Assembly: GCF_037126175.1 (NCBI RefSeq)
Contig: NZ_CP146986.1
Coordinates: 2,012,501-2,076,500, forward strand
DNA: 64,000 bases
Origin: Pseudomonas sp. RSB 5.4
GTDB lineage: Bacteria; Pseudomonadota; Gammaproteobacteria; Pseudomonadales; Pseudomonadaceae
Direction of reading: 5' to 3'
Both the position numbers and the translations under genes were made by a program. This document shows positions 1-9,170 of this stretch, one piece after another (the first letter of the stretch is position 1; each line of letters starts with the position of its first letter). The notes under the pieces were generated by a model that did not search any database, was not told the origin of the DNA, and saw only the letters and a list, made by a program, of their open reading frames with translations.

Positions 1-809
1 AACTGGCGGTATTTGAAATGGTGGTATTCGAGGTTGGCGAGGCTATGGCACATGTTGGCTTCGCCGCTGAGGAATTCGTTCTGCCACAGCACTTCACCGT
101 TACGCAGGATGCGGCTGGTGCCGGCCAGATGCTGCGGCAGTTCGCCGGTGCGCAGTTCCGGGCCGTAGCTGCAACTGCGCAGTTTCGAATGCGCCAGGTA
201 CAGGTAGTTCTTGCGCTCCATGACGTGGTCGGAGAACTCGTTGCCCACCGCAAAACCGAGGCGCCAAGGTTTGCCGTCGTGGCCAATGACGTAGAGCCCG
301 GCCATTTCCGGTTCCTCGCCGGCATCCTCGGCAAACGGTGGCAACGGGAACGCCTCGCCCGGACGCACGACGATGCTGCCGTCGCCCTTGTAAAACCATT
401 CCGGCTGCACGCCCGCCTGCCCCGCCGCCGGTTTGCCGCCCTCCACGCCCCATTTGAAGATGCGCATGGTGTCGGTCATTTGCGCTTCGTCGCCGGCCTG
501 TTGATGCATCTTGTCCCGGGCCGAAGCGCTGCCCAAATGCGTCAGGCCGGTGCCGCTGACCAGCAGGTGCGCAGGATCGGGATGGTCCAGCGGTGGCAGG
601 ATGCGCCGGGTGTTCAGTAACTCCGCGTAGTCATGATCGATGCCGAGGCCGTGGGTCTGCACTTGCTGTTCAAGGGTGCTGCCGGCCTCGATCGCGGCCA
701 ACGCCAGATCGCGTACGCTGCGGGCGTCCTGCACTTCGCGGATCAGCCCGATGTCGACCACGCCGACGCGGCGCTCGCCGTTAATCAATTCGAATTGAAC
801 CAGATGCAT
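1..809 (-). CDS. AraD1 / fumarylacetoacetate hydrolase-type sugar-acid enzyme (3' end outside window)
   Basis: The minus-strand frame is open from an ATG at 809 to the window edge, so about 269 N-terminal residues are visible and the C-terminus is missing. The protein begins MHLVQFELINGERRVGVVDI and contains GTGLTHLGSA and a region reading VGNEFSDHVMERKNYLYLAHSKL split over the middle third. These resemble the AraD1 branch of the fumarylacetoacetate hydrolase fold, which acts on 2-keto-3-deoxy sugar acids. GGAGAGGAC just before the ATG is a good ribosome binding site. The next genes, an MFS anion transporter and an IlvD/Edd sugar-acid dehydratase, fit a role after the dehydration step. The family call is from recognised residues and context; the exact substrate is inferred. 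A plain FAH-family hydrolase remains possible. Confidence 0.75.
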   Translation of the reverse strand, partial: MHLVQFELINGERRVGVVDIGLIREVQDARSVRDLALAAIEAGSTLEQQVQTHGLGIDHDYAELLNTRRILPPLDHPDPAHLLVSGTGLTHLGSASARDKMHQQAGDEAQMTDTMRIFKWGVEGGKPAAGQAGVQPEWFYKGDGSIVVRPGEAFPLPPFAEDAGEEPEMAGLYVIGHDGKPWRLGFAVGNEFSDHVMERKNYLYLAHSKLRSCSYGPELRTGELPQHLAGTSRILRNGEVLWQNEFLSGEANMCHSLANLEYHHFKYRQ

Positions 810-853
810 ATGTCCTCTCCTGTAAACCAGTCTTCAGTTCGACGCCGATCCAT

Positions 854-943
854 TGTGGGAGCGGGCTTGCTAGCGAAAGCGGTGTGTCATTCAACGATGA
901 GGGTGGCTGACCCTCCGCATTCGCGAGCAAGCCCGCTCCCACA
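854..943. repeat. REP inverted pair (REPIN)
   Basis: Two inverted copies of the REP unit (TGTGGGAGCGGGCTTGCT and its complement) enclose a short variable spacer. This is the main Pseudomonas fluorescens-type extragenic palindrome of the window. It lies between the AraD1-type gene and the MFS gene, which have the same direction. It may affect transcript ends, but nothing here proves that. Confidence 0.9.
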
Positions 944-967
944 TGGGTTCCATGTTGTTCTGCCGAT

Positions 968-2290
968 TCAGGTTCGCGTGGCACCGCGTGCGCTGGCGGC
1001 AAATTGCTCGGCCGGCAGCACGTGTTTGCGCTCGAGCACGCGGTAGACGATGGCTGTGAGGATCAATCCGCACACCATCACGCCCGACAGGAAATACAAC
1101 CCCGAAGCCAGACTCCCGGTGTACTCCTTCAGCGCCCCGATCACGAACGGGCCAATGTAGCCGCCGAGATTGCCCACCGAGTTGATCAGGGCGATCCCCG
1201 CCGCTGCACTCGCGCCGGCAAAGAACCGCCCCGGCAAGGTCCAGAACACCGCCGTGCAAGAAAACAGCGCGAACGCCACCAGACACAGCGCCGCCAATTG
1301 CGCCACCGGCAGGGTCAGCCACGCGCTGAAGAACAGGCCCAGCGCGCCCAGCACATAGAGCACCGCCAGATGGCCGTAGCGATCATTCATGCGGTCGGAA
1401 CTGCGCGGCACGATCAGCAGACCGACGATGCCGAAGATGTACGGCACCGCCGAGACAAAACCGGTCACCAGATCGCTGCCGCCGAACTGTTTGATCAGCG
1501 TCGGCAGCCACAGGCCGAGGCCATAAATGCTCAGGGTCACCGGCAGGTAAAACAGCGCCAGCAGCAACACGCGTTTGTCTTTGAGCGCATGCAGCGGGTT
1601 GCCGTGACGGGTCTGGCCGTATTCCTGAAGATCTTTTTTCAGTTCGCCGGTCAGCCAGTCTTTCTCGGCCTGATCCATCCACTTCACGTTCTGCGGGCCA
1701 TCGGGCAGCCAGCGCAATACCGGCCAGGTCAGGAGGATCGCCGGGGTGCCGATGACGATGAACAGCCATTGCCAGCCGTGCAGACCGAGGATGCCGTCCA
1801 TGCCCAGCAAGCCGCCGGATACCGGGCCGGTGATCATCATCGCGATCGGTTGAGAGAGGATGAACAGGCCGAGGATCTTGCCGCGATGGCGCACCGGGAA
1901 CCATTGGGTGATGTAGTAGAGAACGCCGGGGAAGAACCCCGCCTCCGCCGCGCCGAGCAGAAAGCGCATCACGTAGAAACTGTGCGGCCCCTGGACGAAG
2001 GCCATGCCGATGGTGATTGCGCCCCAGGTGATCATGATCCGCGCAAACCAGCGCCGCGCACCGAAGCGTTCGAGCATCAGGTTGCTGGGGATTTCGAGAA
2101 GAAAGTAGCCAATGAAAAACAGCCCGGCACCGAGGCCATAGGCCGCGTCACCGATGCCGATGTCGGCGCCCATGTGCAGCTTGGCGAAGCCGACGGCGGA
2201 GCGATCCACATAGGCGATCAGGTACAGCAGGATCAGGAAGGGAATCAGTTTCAGCGTGATGCGCCGGACAAGCCGCAGTTCCTGGCTCAT
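968..2290 (-). CDS. MFS transporter, anion:cation symporter (ACS) type
   Basis: This 440-residue inner-membrane protein has about twelve hydrophobic segments. Its N-terminal region (LIAYVDRSAVGFAK, then LGAGLFFIGYFLLEIPSNL and RFGARRW) is typical of the ACS family, which imports organic and sugar acids. The length matches the family. It lies divergently from the dehydratase at 2485 and runs towards the AraD1-type gene, so it probably takes up the sugar acid (possibly L-arabonate) that the two enzymes degrade. The substrate is inferred from context only. The intergenic stretch before it holds a palindrome at 2385-2395 that could be the operator of the FadR-type regulator encoded at 4445. Confidence 0.85.
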   Translation of the reverse strand: MSQELRLVRRITLKLIPFLILLYLIAYVDRSAVGFAKLHMGADIGIGDAAYGLGAGLFFIGYFLLEIPSNLMLERFGARRWFARIMITWGAITIGMAFVQGPHSFYVMRFLLGAAEAGFFPGVLYYITQWFPVRHRGKILGLFILSQPIAMMITGPVSGGLLGMDGILGLHGWQWLFIVIGTPAILLTWPVLRWLPDGPQNVKWMDQAEKDWLTGELKKDLQEYGQTRHGNPLHALKDKRVLLLALFYLPVTLSIYGLGLWLPTLIKQFGGSDLVTGFVSAVPYIFGIVGLLIVPRSSDRMNDRYGHLAVLYVLGALGLFFSAWLTLPVAQLAALCLVAFALFSCTAVFWTLPGRFFAGASAAAGIALINSVGNLGGYIGPFVIGALKEYTGSLASGLYFLSGVMVCGLILTAIVYRVLERKHVLPAEQFAASARGATRT

Positions 2291-2384
2291 GGGATCGGTC
2301 TCCGATTGTTGTTTTTATAGAACCTCGGGGGACGCCTCTCGCGGAAAACCGCCAGGGCCAATCCCTCCACCGAAAACGACTATA

Positions 2385-2395
2385 TAGTAATACTA
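2385..2395. promoter_or_regulatory. Candidate GntR/FadR operator between divergent sugar-acid genes
   Basis: TAGTAATACTA is an imperfect palindrome with the GT/AC half-sites usual for FadR-subfamily operators. It sits between the divergent MFS gene and dehydratase gene, overlapping AT-rich promoter-like sequence. The nearby FadR-type regulator (4445-5164) is the natural candidate to bind it. The assignment is inference; only one clear copy is seen. Confidence 0.35.
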
Positions 2396-2484
2396 ATTAC
2401 CCAACAACACTTCCAAAGCGGTGATTTTGCGCTTATGTTTAGCCATGACTCGCAAACAATAGTCTTACAATAAGAGAACCGATC

Positions 2485-4221
2485 ATGTCTGAGAAGAAAC
2501 CCACCCTGCGCTCGGCCCAATGGTTTGGCACGGCCGACAAGAACGGCTTCATGTACCGCAGCTGGATGAAGAATCAGGGCATCGCCGACCACCAGTTCCA
2601 CGGCAAGCCGATCATCGGCATCTGCAACACCTGGTCGGAACTGACCCCGTGCAACGCGCATTTCCGCCAGATTGCGGAGCACGTCAAACGCGGGGTGATC
2701 GAGGCTGGCGGTTTTCCGGTGGAATTTCCGGTGTTCTCCAATGGCGAGTCGAACCTGCGCCCGACCGCCATGCTCACTCGCAACCTGGCGAGCATGGACG
2801 TCGAAGAAGCGATTCGCGGCAACCCGATTGACGGCGTGGTGCTGTTGACCGGCTGCGACAAAACCACTCCGGCGCTGCTGATGGGCGCGGCCAGTTGCGA
2901 TGTGCCGGCGATCGTCGTCACCGGCGGGCCGATGCTCAACGGCAAGCACAAGGGCAAGGACATCGGCTCCGGCACGGTGGTCTGGCAGCTCAGCGAACAG
3001 GTCAAGGCCGGCACTATCACCATCGACGATTTCCTCGCGGCCGAGGGCGGCATGTCGCGCTCGGCGGGCACCTGCAACACCATGGGCACCGCGTCGACCA
3101 TGGCCTGCATGGCCGAAGCACTGGGCACGTCCCTGCCGCACAACGCGGCGATTCCGGCAGTCGATGCGCGGCGTTATGTGTTGGCGCACATGTCCGGCAT
3201 GCGCGCGGTGGAGATGGTGCGCGAAGACTTGCGCCTGTCGAAGATCCTGACCAAGGAAGCCTTTGAAAACGCCATTCGGGTCAACGCGGCTATTGGCGGT
3301 TCGACCAACGCAGTGATTCACCTGAAAGCCATCGCCGGTCGCATCGGCGTTGAACTGGATCTGGACGACTGGACGCGCATCGGGCGCGGCATGCCGACCA
3401 TCGTCGACCTGCAACCGTCCGGGCGTTTCCTGATGGAAGAGTTTTACTACGCCGGGGGCTTGCCGGCGGTGCTGCGGCGTCTCGGCGAGGCCAATCTGAT
3501 CCCCAATCCCGACGCGCTGACCGTCAACGGCAAGACACTGGGCGAGAACACCCAGAACGCGCCGATCTACGGCGAAGACCAAGTGATCCGAACCCTCGAC
3601 AATCCGATCCGCGCCGACGGTGGTATCTGCGTGTTGCGCGGTAATCTGGCGCCGCTGGGTGCGGTGCTCAAACCGTCCGCCGCCACGCCTGAATTGATGC
3701 AGCATCGGGGTCGCGCGGTGGTGTTTGAAAACTTCGATATGTACAAGGCGCGGATCAATGATCCGGAACTGGATGTCGATAAAGATTCGATTCTGGTGAT
3801 GAAGAACTGCGGGCCGAAGGGTTATCCGGGCATGGCCGAGGTGGGCAACATGGGCCTGCCGGCCAAGCTGCTGGCTCAGGGCGTGACCGATATGGTGCGC
3901 ATTTCTGATGCGCGAATGAGCGGCACCGCGTATGGCACGGTGGTTTTGCACGTTGCCCCGGAAGCGGCGGCCGGCGGGCCGTTGGCGGTGGTGCAGGAAG
4001 GCGACTGGATCGAGCTGGATTGTGCCAGCGGGCGTTTGCATCTGGACATTCCGGATGCCGAACTGGCGGCGCGCATGGCGGATCTGCAGCCACCGCAGCA
4101 GCTGTTGGTCGGCGGCTATCGTCAGTTGTACATCGACCATGTGCTGCAGGCGGATCAGGGCTGTGACTTTGATTTCCTGGTCGGCTGCCGAGGGGCTGAA
4201 GTCCCGCGCCATTCCCACTGA
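2485..4221 (+). CDS. IlvD/Edd-family sugar-acid dehydratase, probably L-arabonate dehydratase
   Basis: This 578-residue protein belongs to the iron-sulfur dehydratase family of IlvD and Edd. Conserved cysteines that fit the cluster ligands are C56 (ELTPCN), C124 (TGCDKTTPA) and C197 (GTCNTMGTAST). The metal-binding lysine lies in the GCDKTTP stretch. The C-terminal region has RISDARMSGTAYGTVVLHVA, the usual catalytic serine region. FMYRSWMKNQG near the start is typical of the sugar-acid branch rather than IlvD. The enzyme would dehydrate an aldonate to a 2-keto-3-deoxy acid for the AraD1-type enzyme at 1-809. L-arabonate is the best guess from context; galactonate or another pentonate or hexonate is possible. 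Confidence 0.85.
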   Translation: MSEKKPTLRSAQWFGTADKNGFMYRSWMKNQGIADHQFHGKPIIGICNTWSELTPCNAHFRQIAEHVKRGVIEAGGFPVEFPVFSNGESNLRPTAMLTRNLASMDVEEAIRGNPIDGVVLLTGCDKTTPALLMGAASCDVPAIVVTGGPMLNGKHKGKDIGSGTVVWQLSEQVKAGTITIDDFLAAEGGMSRSAGTCNTMGTASTMACMAEALGTSLPHNAAIPAVDARRYVLAHMSGMRAVEMVREDLRLSKILTKEAFENAIRVNAAIGGSTNAVIHLKAIAGRIGVELDLDDWTRIGRGMPTIVDLQPSGRFLMEEFYYAGGLPAVLRRLGEANLIPNPDALTVNGKTLGENTQNAPIYGEDQVIRTLDNPIRADGGICVLRGNLAPLGAVLKPSAATPELMQHRGRAVVFENFDMYKARINDPELDVDKDSILVMKNCGPKGYPGMAEVGNMGLPAKLLAQGVTDMVRISDARMSGTAYGTVVLHVAPEAAAGGPLAVVQEGDWIELDCASGRLHLDIPDAELAARMADLQPPQQLLVGGYRQLYIDHVLQADQGCDFDFLVGCRGAEVPRHSH

Positions 4222-4272
4222 CACCAAAAGATCGCAGCCTGCGGCAGCTCCTACCTTGGAATGCATGCCCAT

Positions 4273-4360
4273 TGTGGGAGCGGGCTTGCTCGCGAAGAGG
4301 GAGTGTCAGCGCCATATCTTTGGCTGATACTCCGCTTTCGCGAGCAAGCCCGCTCCCACA
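4273..4360. repeat. REP inverted pair (REPIN)
   Basis: A head-to-head REP pair with the TGTGGGAGCGGGCTTGCT unit lies between the dehydratase and its regulator. A single half of another palindromic family (AAAGATCGCAGCCTGCGGC) lies just before it, near 4229-4256. Confidence 0.9.
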
Positions 4361-4444
4361 TTTGGCTACTGTGTCTGCCTCAATACAGTGTCGTGCCTGC
4401 TATGATGCGCGGCATCTCCATCGCTCAGGATCGCGCCGTTCCCC

Positions 4445-5164
4445 ATGGATTACCGCAAACCTTCCGACCGCAAAAGCATGCACTCGCGCATTGTCCAGGA
4501 ACTGGGCATGCAGATCGTCTCCGGACGTTTTTTGCCCGACGACAAACTGCCCGCCGAAGCGCTGTTGTGCGAGGAATACGCGGTCAGCCGCCCGGTGTTG
4601 CGTGAAGCCACGCGAGTGCTGGTGGCCAAGGGACTGGTGTACTCCAAACCGCGTGTCGGCACGGTGGTCAAGGCCCGACGTGAATGGCACATGCTCGATC
4701 CGGACGTGCTGCACTGGCTGATGCAAAGCAGCCCGCAGAATGAATTCTTCAATGTGCTGACCAGCGTGCGCAGCATCATCGAACCGGCAGCCGCCGCCCT
4801 CGCCGCTCAGCACGCGACCGAGGCCGACATCGCCGCCATCGGCGAAGCCTATCAACGCATGGAAGCCGCGCCGACCCCGGAGGCCCTGCTGCAACCGGAC
4901 CTGGACTTCCACAGCCGCATCGCCGACGCGACCCATAACGATCTGTTGGCGAACCTGTGCAACATGTTGTCGGTAGCGATTGCCGAGGCGTTGAAGCATT
5001 CCAACCAGCGGCCGAATTTGCATGAGCTGGCGCTGCCACGGCACAAGGCGATTCTTACGGCGATCGAGAACCGTGATGCCCTTGGCGCCCGCCACGCGAC
5101 GCTGGTTCAGCTGGATGATGCGCGCAGTGCCTTGAGTGTTGTGCTTGGGGCGGATCTTTCGTAA
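4445..5164 (+). CDS. FadR/GntR-family transcriptional regulator (FCD type)
   Basis: The 239-residue protein has an N-terminal winged helix (about residues 10-75, with LCEEYAVSRPVLREATRVL) and a helical FCD ligand domain. In the latter, RSIIEPAAAALAA and DLDFHSRIADATHND carry the conserved acidic and histidine metal ligands. It follows the dehydratase in the same direction and is separated from it only by a REP pair, so it is probably the local repressor of the sugar-acid genes, with the sugar acid or keto acid as inducer. The role is inferred; the family is clear. Confidence 0.85.
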   Translation: MDYRKPSDRKSMHSRIVQELGMQIVSGRFLPDDKLPAEALLCEEYAVSRPVLREATRVLVAKGLVYSKPRVGTVVKARREWHMLDPDVLHWLMQSSPQNEFFNVLTSVRSIIEPAAAALAAQHATEADIAAIGEAYQRMEAAPTPEALLQPDLDFHSRIADATHNDLLANLCNMLSVAIAEALKHSNQRPNLHELALPRHKAILTAIENRDALGARHATLVQLDDARSALSVVLGADLS

Positions 5165-5178
5165 GCCTTGAGACCGCT

Positions 5179-5401
5179 TGCCCTCACCCTAGCCCTCTCC
5201 CCGAGGGAGAGGGGACCGATCCGGGAATATTGACGACCTACACCGACGTGAACGATTTGCTTTGAATCCATAATCGGCTGGTATCTCAAATCTCATGATT
5301 TGCTGTGAATCCATAATCGATTCGGTATTTCCAGGTCGATGTATCAAGCCGCACACCTCGGTCAGTCCCCTCTCCCCCCGGGAGAGGGCTAGGGTGAGGG
5401 G
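5179..5401. repeat. Inverted pair of CCCTCACCCTAGCCCTCTCC elements around a tandem pair
   Basis: An element starting CCCTCACCCTAGCCCTCTCC occurs at about 5182-5213, and its inverted copy ends near 5400. Each arm also folds on itself (CCTCTCCC/GGGAGAGG). Between the arms are two direct copies of a unit beginning GATTTGC and containing GAATCCATAATCG, at 5254 and 5297 (43 bp apart). This is a palindromic extragenic element different from the main REP family. The stretch 5165-5425 holds no gene. Confidence 0.7.
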
Positions 5402-5417
5402 CTTTTGATCTTGACTC

Positions 5418-6741
5418 ATAAAAAAGGTTCTTCACGGAATCCCGGGAAACACAGAAACAAGAACGCCGATTTGATTGATGATGTTCGTGCGAGCAAACAC
5501 ATCTAACAAACCGGCGTTCTTATGCGCGATATTAATACTTTCCTTCCGTTTTGGGAGGGCTTTTCTGTCGTCAACATCAAGCCTGATGGTGACGCCCTAC
5601 AGATCGAACTGATTCCCCACGCCACCCGATTTCCTTCCTGTGGCGGCTGCCAGAAACCCTGTTCAACCACACATGAGTATTGTGAGCGAACCGTCCGCGA
5701 TTTGCCGATTCTCGGCCGTGCGGTGCGCCTCAGCGTGTTGCTCAGGCGGGTTGGCTGTCGTGACTGCGGTAAACGCATGGAGGCGGTCAGTTGGCTGGAC
5801 CGTTATGCCCGCATGACGCGGCGCTTGGCCGAGGCGGTCATTCAGGCCTGCGAACGCCTCCCCACACTGCACGTGGCTCAACTGTTTGGGCTGCATTGGG
5901 ACACCGTTCGGTTGCTGGAGCGTCGAGCTTTGCAAGCGGCGTTGAGCATTTTGCCAACGGCACAACCGCGACGTCTGGTGATGGACGAATTCGCCCTGTT
6001 CAAAGGTCATCGTTACGCCAGCGTGGTGCTGGATGCGGATACACGCCGCGTGCTGTGGATCGGTGAGGGCCGCAGCCGAGCAGCGGTCAGGCCCTTCTTC
6101 GAAGAGCTGGGGCCCGAGGGATGCGCACGCATCGAAGCGGTGGCGATGGACATGAATACCGCTTTTGACCTGGAGGTTCGCCAGCACTGTCCCAACGCGC
6201 GAGTGATCTACGACCTCTTCCATGTAGTGGCCAAATATGGCCGAGAGGTGATTGATCGGGTCCGCGTTGACGAGGCTAACCGGTTGCGTCACGACAAGCC
6301 GGCCCGCAAGGTCATCAAGCAGGCGCGATGGCTGTTGCTGCGCAATCCGCAGAACTTGAAAACGCCGGAACAACAGGTCCGCCTGGAGGATCTGCTGGCG
6401 GCCAACCAAGCGTTGATGACGGTCTACTTGATGAAGGCTGAACTCAAAACACTCTGGACCCCGAGTACTGCCTGGGGTTGGCGATCGGCCTGGAAGCAAT
6501 GGCTGCGCCATGCGCATGAAAGCGAAATTCCAGCTCTGATCCAGTTCGCCACACGGCTAAAGGGTTACTGGCGGGGCATCGTGAGCCGGGTTCGCTGGCC
6601 GATGCACACCGGTCAGTTGGAAGGAATAAACAATCGAATAAAGGTCATCAAGCGGATGGCGTACGGTTACCGGGATAGCGAATTCTTTTTCATGAAGATC
6701 AAGAGCGTCTTTCCCGGTAATCCGTGATGAACCATAAAAAA
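5418..6741 (+). mobile_element. Complete ISL3-family insertion sequence with 8-bp target duplication
   Basis: The element runs from 5426 to 6733 (1308 bp). Its ends are inverted repeats: GGTTCTTCACGGAATCCCGG at the left (5426) and GGTTCATCACGGATTACCGG read inwards from the right (6733). An exact 8-bp duplication ATAAAAAA flanks it at 5418-5425 and 6734-6741, the target size known for ISL3 elements. The right copy is the T-tract of the terminator after the exporter gene at 6786. One intact transposase gene fills the element, so it may still be active. Confidence 0.93.
5522..6727 (+). CDS. ISL3-family transposase
   Basis: The 401-residue protein starts with a zinc-binding region (CGGCQKPC, then CRDCGKRM, within about residues 35-85). 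It continues with the DDE transposase core: LVMDEFALFKGHRYASVV (first Asp), AVAMDMNTAF (second Asp) and LEGINNRIKVIKRMAYGYRD near the C-terminus (Glu). Length and motif order match the ISL3 group. The stop lies 6 bases before the right end of the element. No frameshift or stop breaks the frame. Confidence 0.95.
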   Translation: MRDINTFLPFWEGFSVVNIKPDGDALQIELIPHATRFPSCGGCQKPCSTTHEYCERTVRDLPILGRAVRLSVLLRRVGCRDCGKRMEAVSWLDRYARMTRRLAEAVIQACERLPTLHVAQLFGLHWDTVRLLERRALQAALSILPTAQPRRLVMDEFALFKGHRYASVVLDADTRRVLWIGEGRSRAAVRPFFEELGPEGCARIEAVAMDMNTAFDLEVRQHCPNARVIYDLFHVVAKYGREVIDRVRVDEANRLRHDKPARKVIKQARWLLLRNPQNLKTPEQQVRLEDLLAANQALMTVYLMKAELKTLWTPSTAWGWRSAWKQWLRHAHESEIPALIQFATRLKGYWRGIVSRVRWPMHTGQLEGINNRIKVIKRMAYGYRDSEFFFMKIKSVFPGNP

Positions 6742-6764
6742 GCCGCAACCCTAAGGTTGCGGCT
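6736..6764 (-). terminator. Intrinsic terminator after the exporter operon
   Basis: AGCCGCAACC-CTAA-GGTTGCGGCT forms a perfect 10-bp stem. On the minus strand it is followed by a run of six T. It ends the minus-strand operon 6786-10210. Its T-tract is exactly the ISL3 target duplication, so the element inserted at the terminator tail. Confidence 0.85.
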
Positions 6765-6785
6765 TCGTCGTTTCAGGCATCCGGA

Positions 6786-9170
6786 TCAGTGAGCAAACAG
6801 CGAGTTGCCCTTCTGCCCCGCCAGCTTTTCCGGTTTGATCAAGAACTTCGCCAGGGCCGGCAGCAGCCACAGCGCACCGAACATGTTCCACAGCAACATG
6901 AAGGTCAGCATCAGGCCCATGTCGGCCTGGAACTTGATCGCCGAGAAGATCCAGGTACACACGCCGATGGCCAGGCACAAACCGGTGAACAGCACCGCTT
7001 TACCGGTGGATTTCAGGGTCTGGTAATAGGCTTCCTGCAACGGCAGCCCGGCGCGCAGGAAACTCTCCAGACGGCTGTAGATGTAGATCCCGTAGTCCAC
7101 GCCAATCCCCACACCCAGCGCCACCACCGGCAGGGTCGCGACCTTGACGCCGATGCCCATGAACGCCATCAGCGCGTTGCCCAGCACCGAGGTCAGCACC
7201 AGCGGCAGGACGATGCACAGGGTCGCCGCCCATGAACGGAAGGTGATCATGCACATCACCGCGACGCAGATGTACACCAGGATCAGGATGGTCAGTTCGG
7301 CCTGTTTGATCACTTCGTTGGTGGCCGCCTCGATCCCGGCGTTACCGGCGGCGAGGATGAATTCCAGGCCGTCCTTGTTGTTGGCCTTGGCGAATTCCTG
7401 CACCGCGTGTACCGCACGGTCGAGGGTTTCGGCCTTGTGGTCGTTGAGGAAGATCAATACCGGCGCCAGCGAACAGCTGTTGTTGTACAGGCCGTCGGCG
7501 CGGGCGATCGAGTTGTTCAGCACATCCGGGTTGCGCGACAGGGTTTCCCATTTCAGGTTGCCCTCGTTCATGCCCTTGATCATCTGCTTGGACACGGTTA
7601 CCAGCGAGATCGCCGACTGCACGCCCTCGGTGTTCTGCATCTTCCACATCAGCTCATCGATCGGCGCCATGGCTTCGTAGCGCGAGCAGCCTTCGGTGGC
7701 GGTCTTGACCATCACCACCAGCACATCGGAACTGGTGGAATAGTTGTTGATGATGAAGTTGTTGTCCTTGTTGTAGCGCGAGTCCGGGCGCAGCTCCGGC
7801 GCACCTTGATCGAGGTCGCCGATTTTCAGGTTCTGGCTGTACCAGAGGCCGCCGCCGAAAGCGATCAGCGCCAGAGCGATGGAGATCGGTGCGACTTTCG
7901 GGCTGGCGAAGTTCGACAGGAAACGCCAGAACGGATGTTCGCGATTCGCGTCCTTCTTGCTCTTGGCAATCGCGCGTTTGCTGATGCCGACATAGGAAAT
8001 CGCCACCGGCAGCAGGATCAGGTTGGTGAACACGATCACCGCCACGCCGATGGAGGCGCCGATCGCCAGTTCGCGGATCACCCCGATGTCGATGATCAGC
8101 AGCGTGATGAAGCCCACGGCGTCGGCAAGAATCGCGATCATCCCCGGCAGGAACAATTGCCGGAAAGTGCGCCGCGCCGCCGTCAAGGCGTTATCGGCTT
8201 CGCTGGATTGCAGGGCGATCCCGTTGATCTTCTGCACACCGTGGGAAATGCCGATGGCGAAGATCAGGAACGGCACCAGCATCGAATACGGATCGAGTCC
8301 GAAACCGAAGAAGTGCATCAGCCCGAGCTGCCAGACCACCGCCACCAGTGTGGTGCTCAACACCGCCACGGTACTGCGCAGGCAGTTGGTGAACCACAGC
8401 AGCAGGATCAGGGTGATGACGAAAGCGATGCCGAAGAACATCACCACCATCACCAGACCGTCGATCAGGTCACCGACCTTCTTGGCGAACCCGACAATAT
8501 GGATCTTGACGTTGGGGTTCTGCGCTTCGAACTTGTTGCGGATCTTATCTTCCAGTTCATGGGAGAACTGGCGATAGTCCAGCGCGAGCAGCTTGCCCTG
8601 ATCCTGCGGATCCGGGTAGGACTCCAGCAGCGGGATGTCGACAATACTCGACTTGAAGTCGTTGGCCACCAGACGCCCGACCTGCCCGGACTTGAGGACG
8701 TTGTTGCGCAACATGTCGAGGCTTTCCGGCGAGCCGTCGTAGCTCTGCGGGATCACTTCACCACCGGCAAAGCCTTCTTCGGTCACTTCGGTCCAGCGTA
8801 CGCTCGGGCTCCACAGCGACTTGAGGCCGGAACGGTCGACGCCGGAGATGTAGAACACCTCGTCGTTGATCTGGCGCAGGGTCTCCATGTACTCCTTGGA
8901 GAAGATGTCGCCGTCGGTGGCTTCCACCGAGATCCGCACGGTGTTGCCCAGGTTCGCCAGGTCGTTGCGGTGCTCCATCATCTTCTCGATGAACGGATGC
9001 TTGAGCGGAATCATTTTTTCGAAACTGGTGGAAGGCCGGATCAGCGTGGCCTGCCAGAACAGGAAGATGCTGACCACCAGGCAGATCAGGATCACTGCCG
9101 GGCGGTTGTTGAAAATCAGACGTTCGAGGAACGTCGCCTTGTCCTGATGATGATTGCTCAAGGAAGTCAT
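6786..9170 (-). CDS. MMPL/RND-superfamily exporter
   Basis: The 794-residue protein has an N-terminal membrane anchor, a large periplasmic domain, six clustered membrane helices, a second periplasmic domain and six more helices. This is the duplicated SSD/MMPL layout. AVVMCMITFRSWAATLCIVLP and LPVVALGVGIGVDYGIYIYS mark the second helical bundle, with the transmembrane Asp used for proton coupling. Its start overlaps the stop of the YCF48-like gene (ATGA at 9167-9170), so the two are translationally coupled. In related Pseudomonas such pairs often sit near DUF1302/DUF1329 genes and are thought to move hydrophobic compounds. Those partners are absent here. The substrate is unknown. Confidence 0.85.
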   Translation of the reverse strand: MTSLSNHHQDKATFLERLIFNNRPAVILICLVVSIFLFWQATLIRPSTSFEKMIPLKHPFIEKMMEHRNDLANLGNTVRISVEATDGDIFSKEYMETLRQINDEVFYISGVDRSGLKSLWSPSVRWTEVTEEGFAGGEVIPQSYDGSPESLDMLRNNVLKSGQVGRLVANDFKSSIVDIPLLESYPDPQDQGKLLALDYRQFSHELEDKIRNKFEAQNPNVKIHIVGFAKKVGDLIDGLVMVVMFFGIAFVITLILLLWFTNCLRSTVAVLSTTLVAVVWQLGLMHFFGFGLDPYSMLVPFLIFAIGISHGVQKINGIALQSSEADNALTAARRTFRQLFLPGMIAILADAVGFITLLIIDIGVIRELAIGASIGVAVIVFTNLILLPVAISYVGISKRAIAKSKKDANREHPFWRFLSNFASPKVAPISIALALIAFGGGLWYSQNLKIGDLDQGAPELRPDSRYNKDNNFIINNYSTSSDVLVVMVKTATEGCSRYEAMAPIDELMWKMQNTEGVQSAISLVTVSKQMIKGMNEGNLKWETLSRNPDVLNNSIARADGLYNNSCSLAPVLIFLNDHKAETLDRAVHAVQEFAKANNKDGLEFILAAGNAGIEAATNEVIKQAELTILILVYICVAVMCMITFRSWAATLCIVLPLVLTSVLGNALMAFMGIGVKVATLPVVALGVGIGVDYGIYIYSRLESFLRAGLPLQEAYYQTLKSTGKAVLFTGLCLAIGVCTWIFSAIKFQADMGLMLTFMLLWNMFGALWLLPALAKFLIKPEKLAGQKGNSLFAH

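Noticed and set aside
1004-2320. A 438-codon plus-strand frame opposite the MFS transporter
   Set aside because: It is a shadow rich in Gln, His and Arg; the minus-strand MFS protein is clear.
2380-4272. A 630-codon minus-strand frame opposite the sugar-acid dehydratase
   Set aside because: The plus-strand protein has all family motifs; the minus frame is rich in His, Arg and Gln as expected for a GC-rich shadow.
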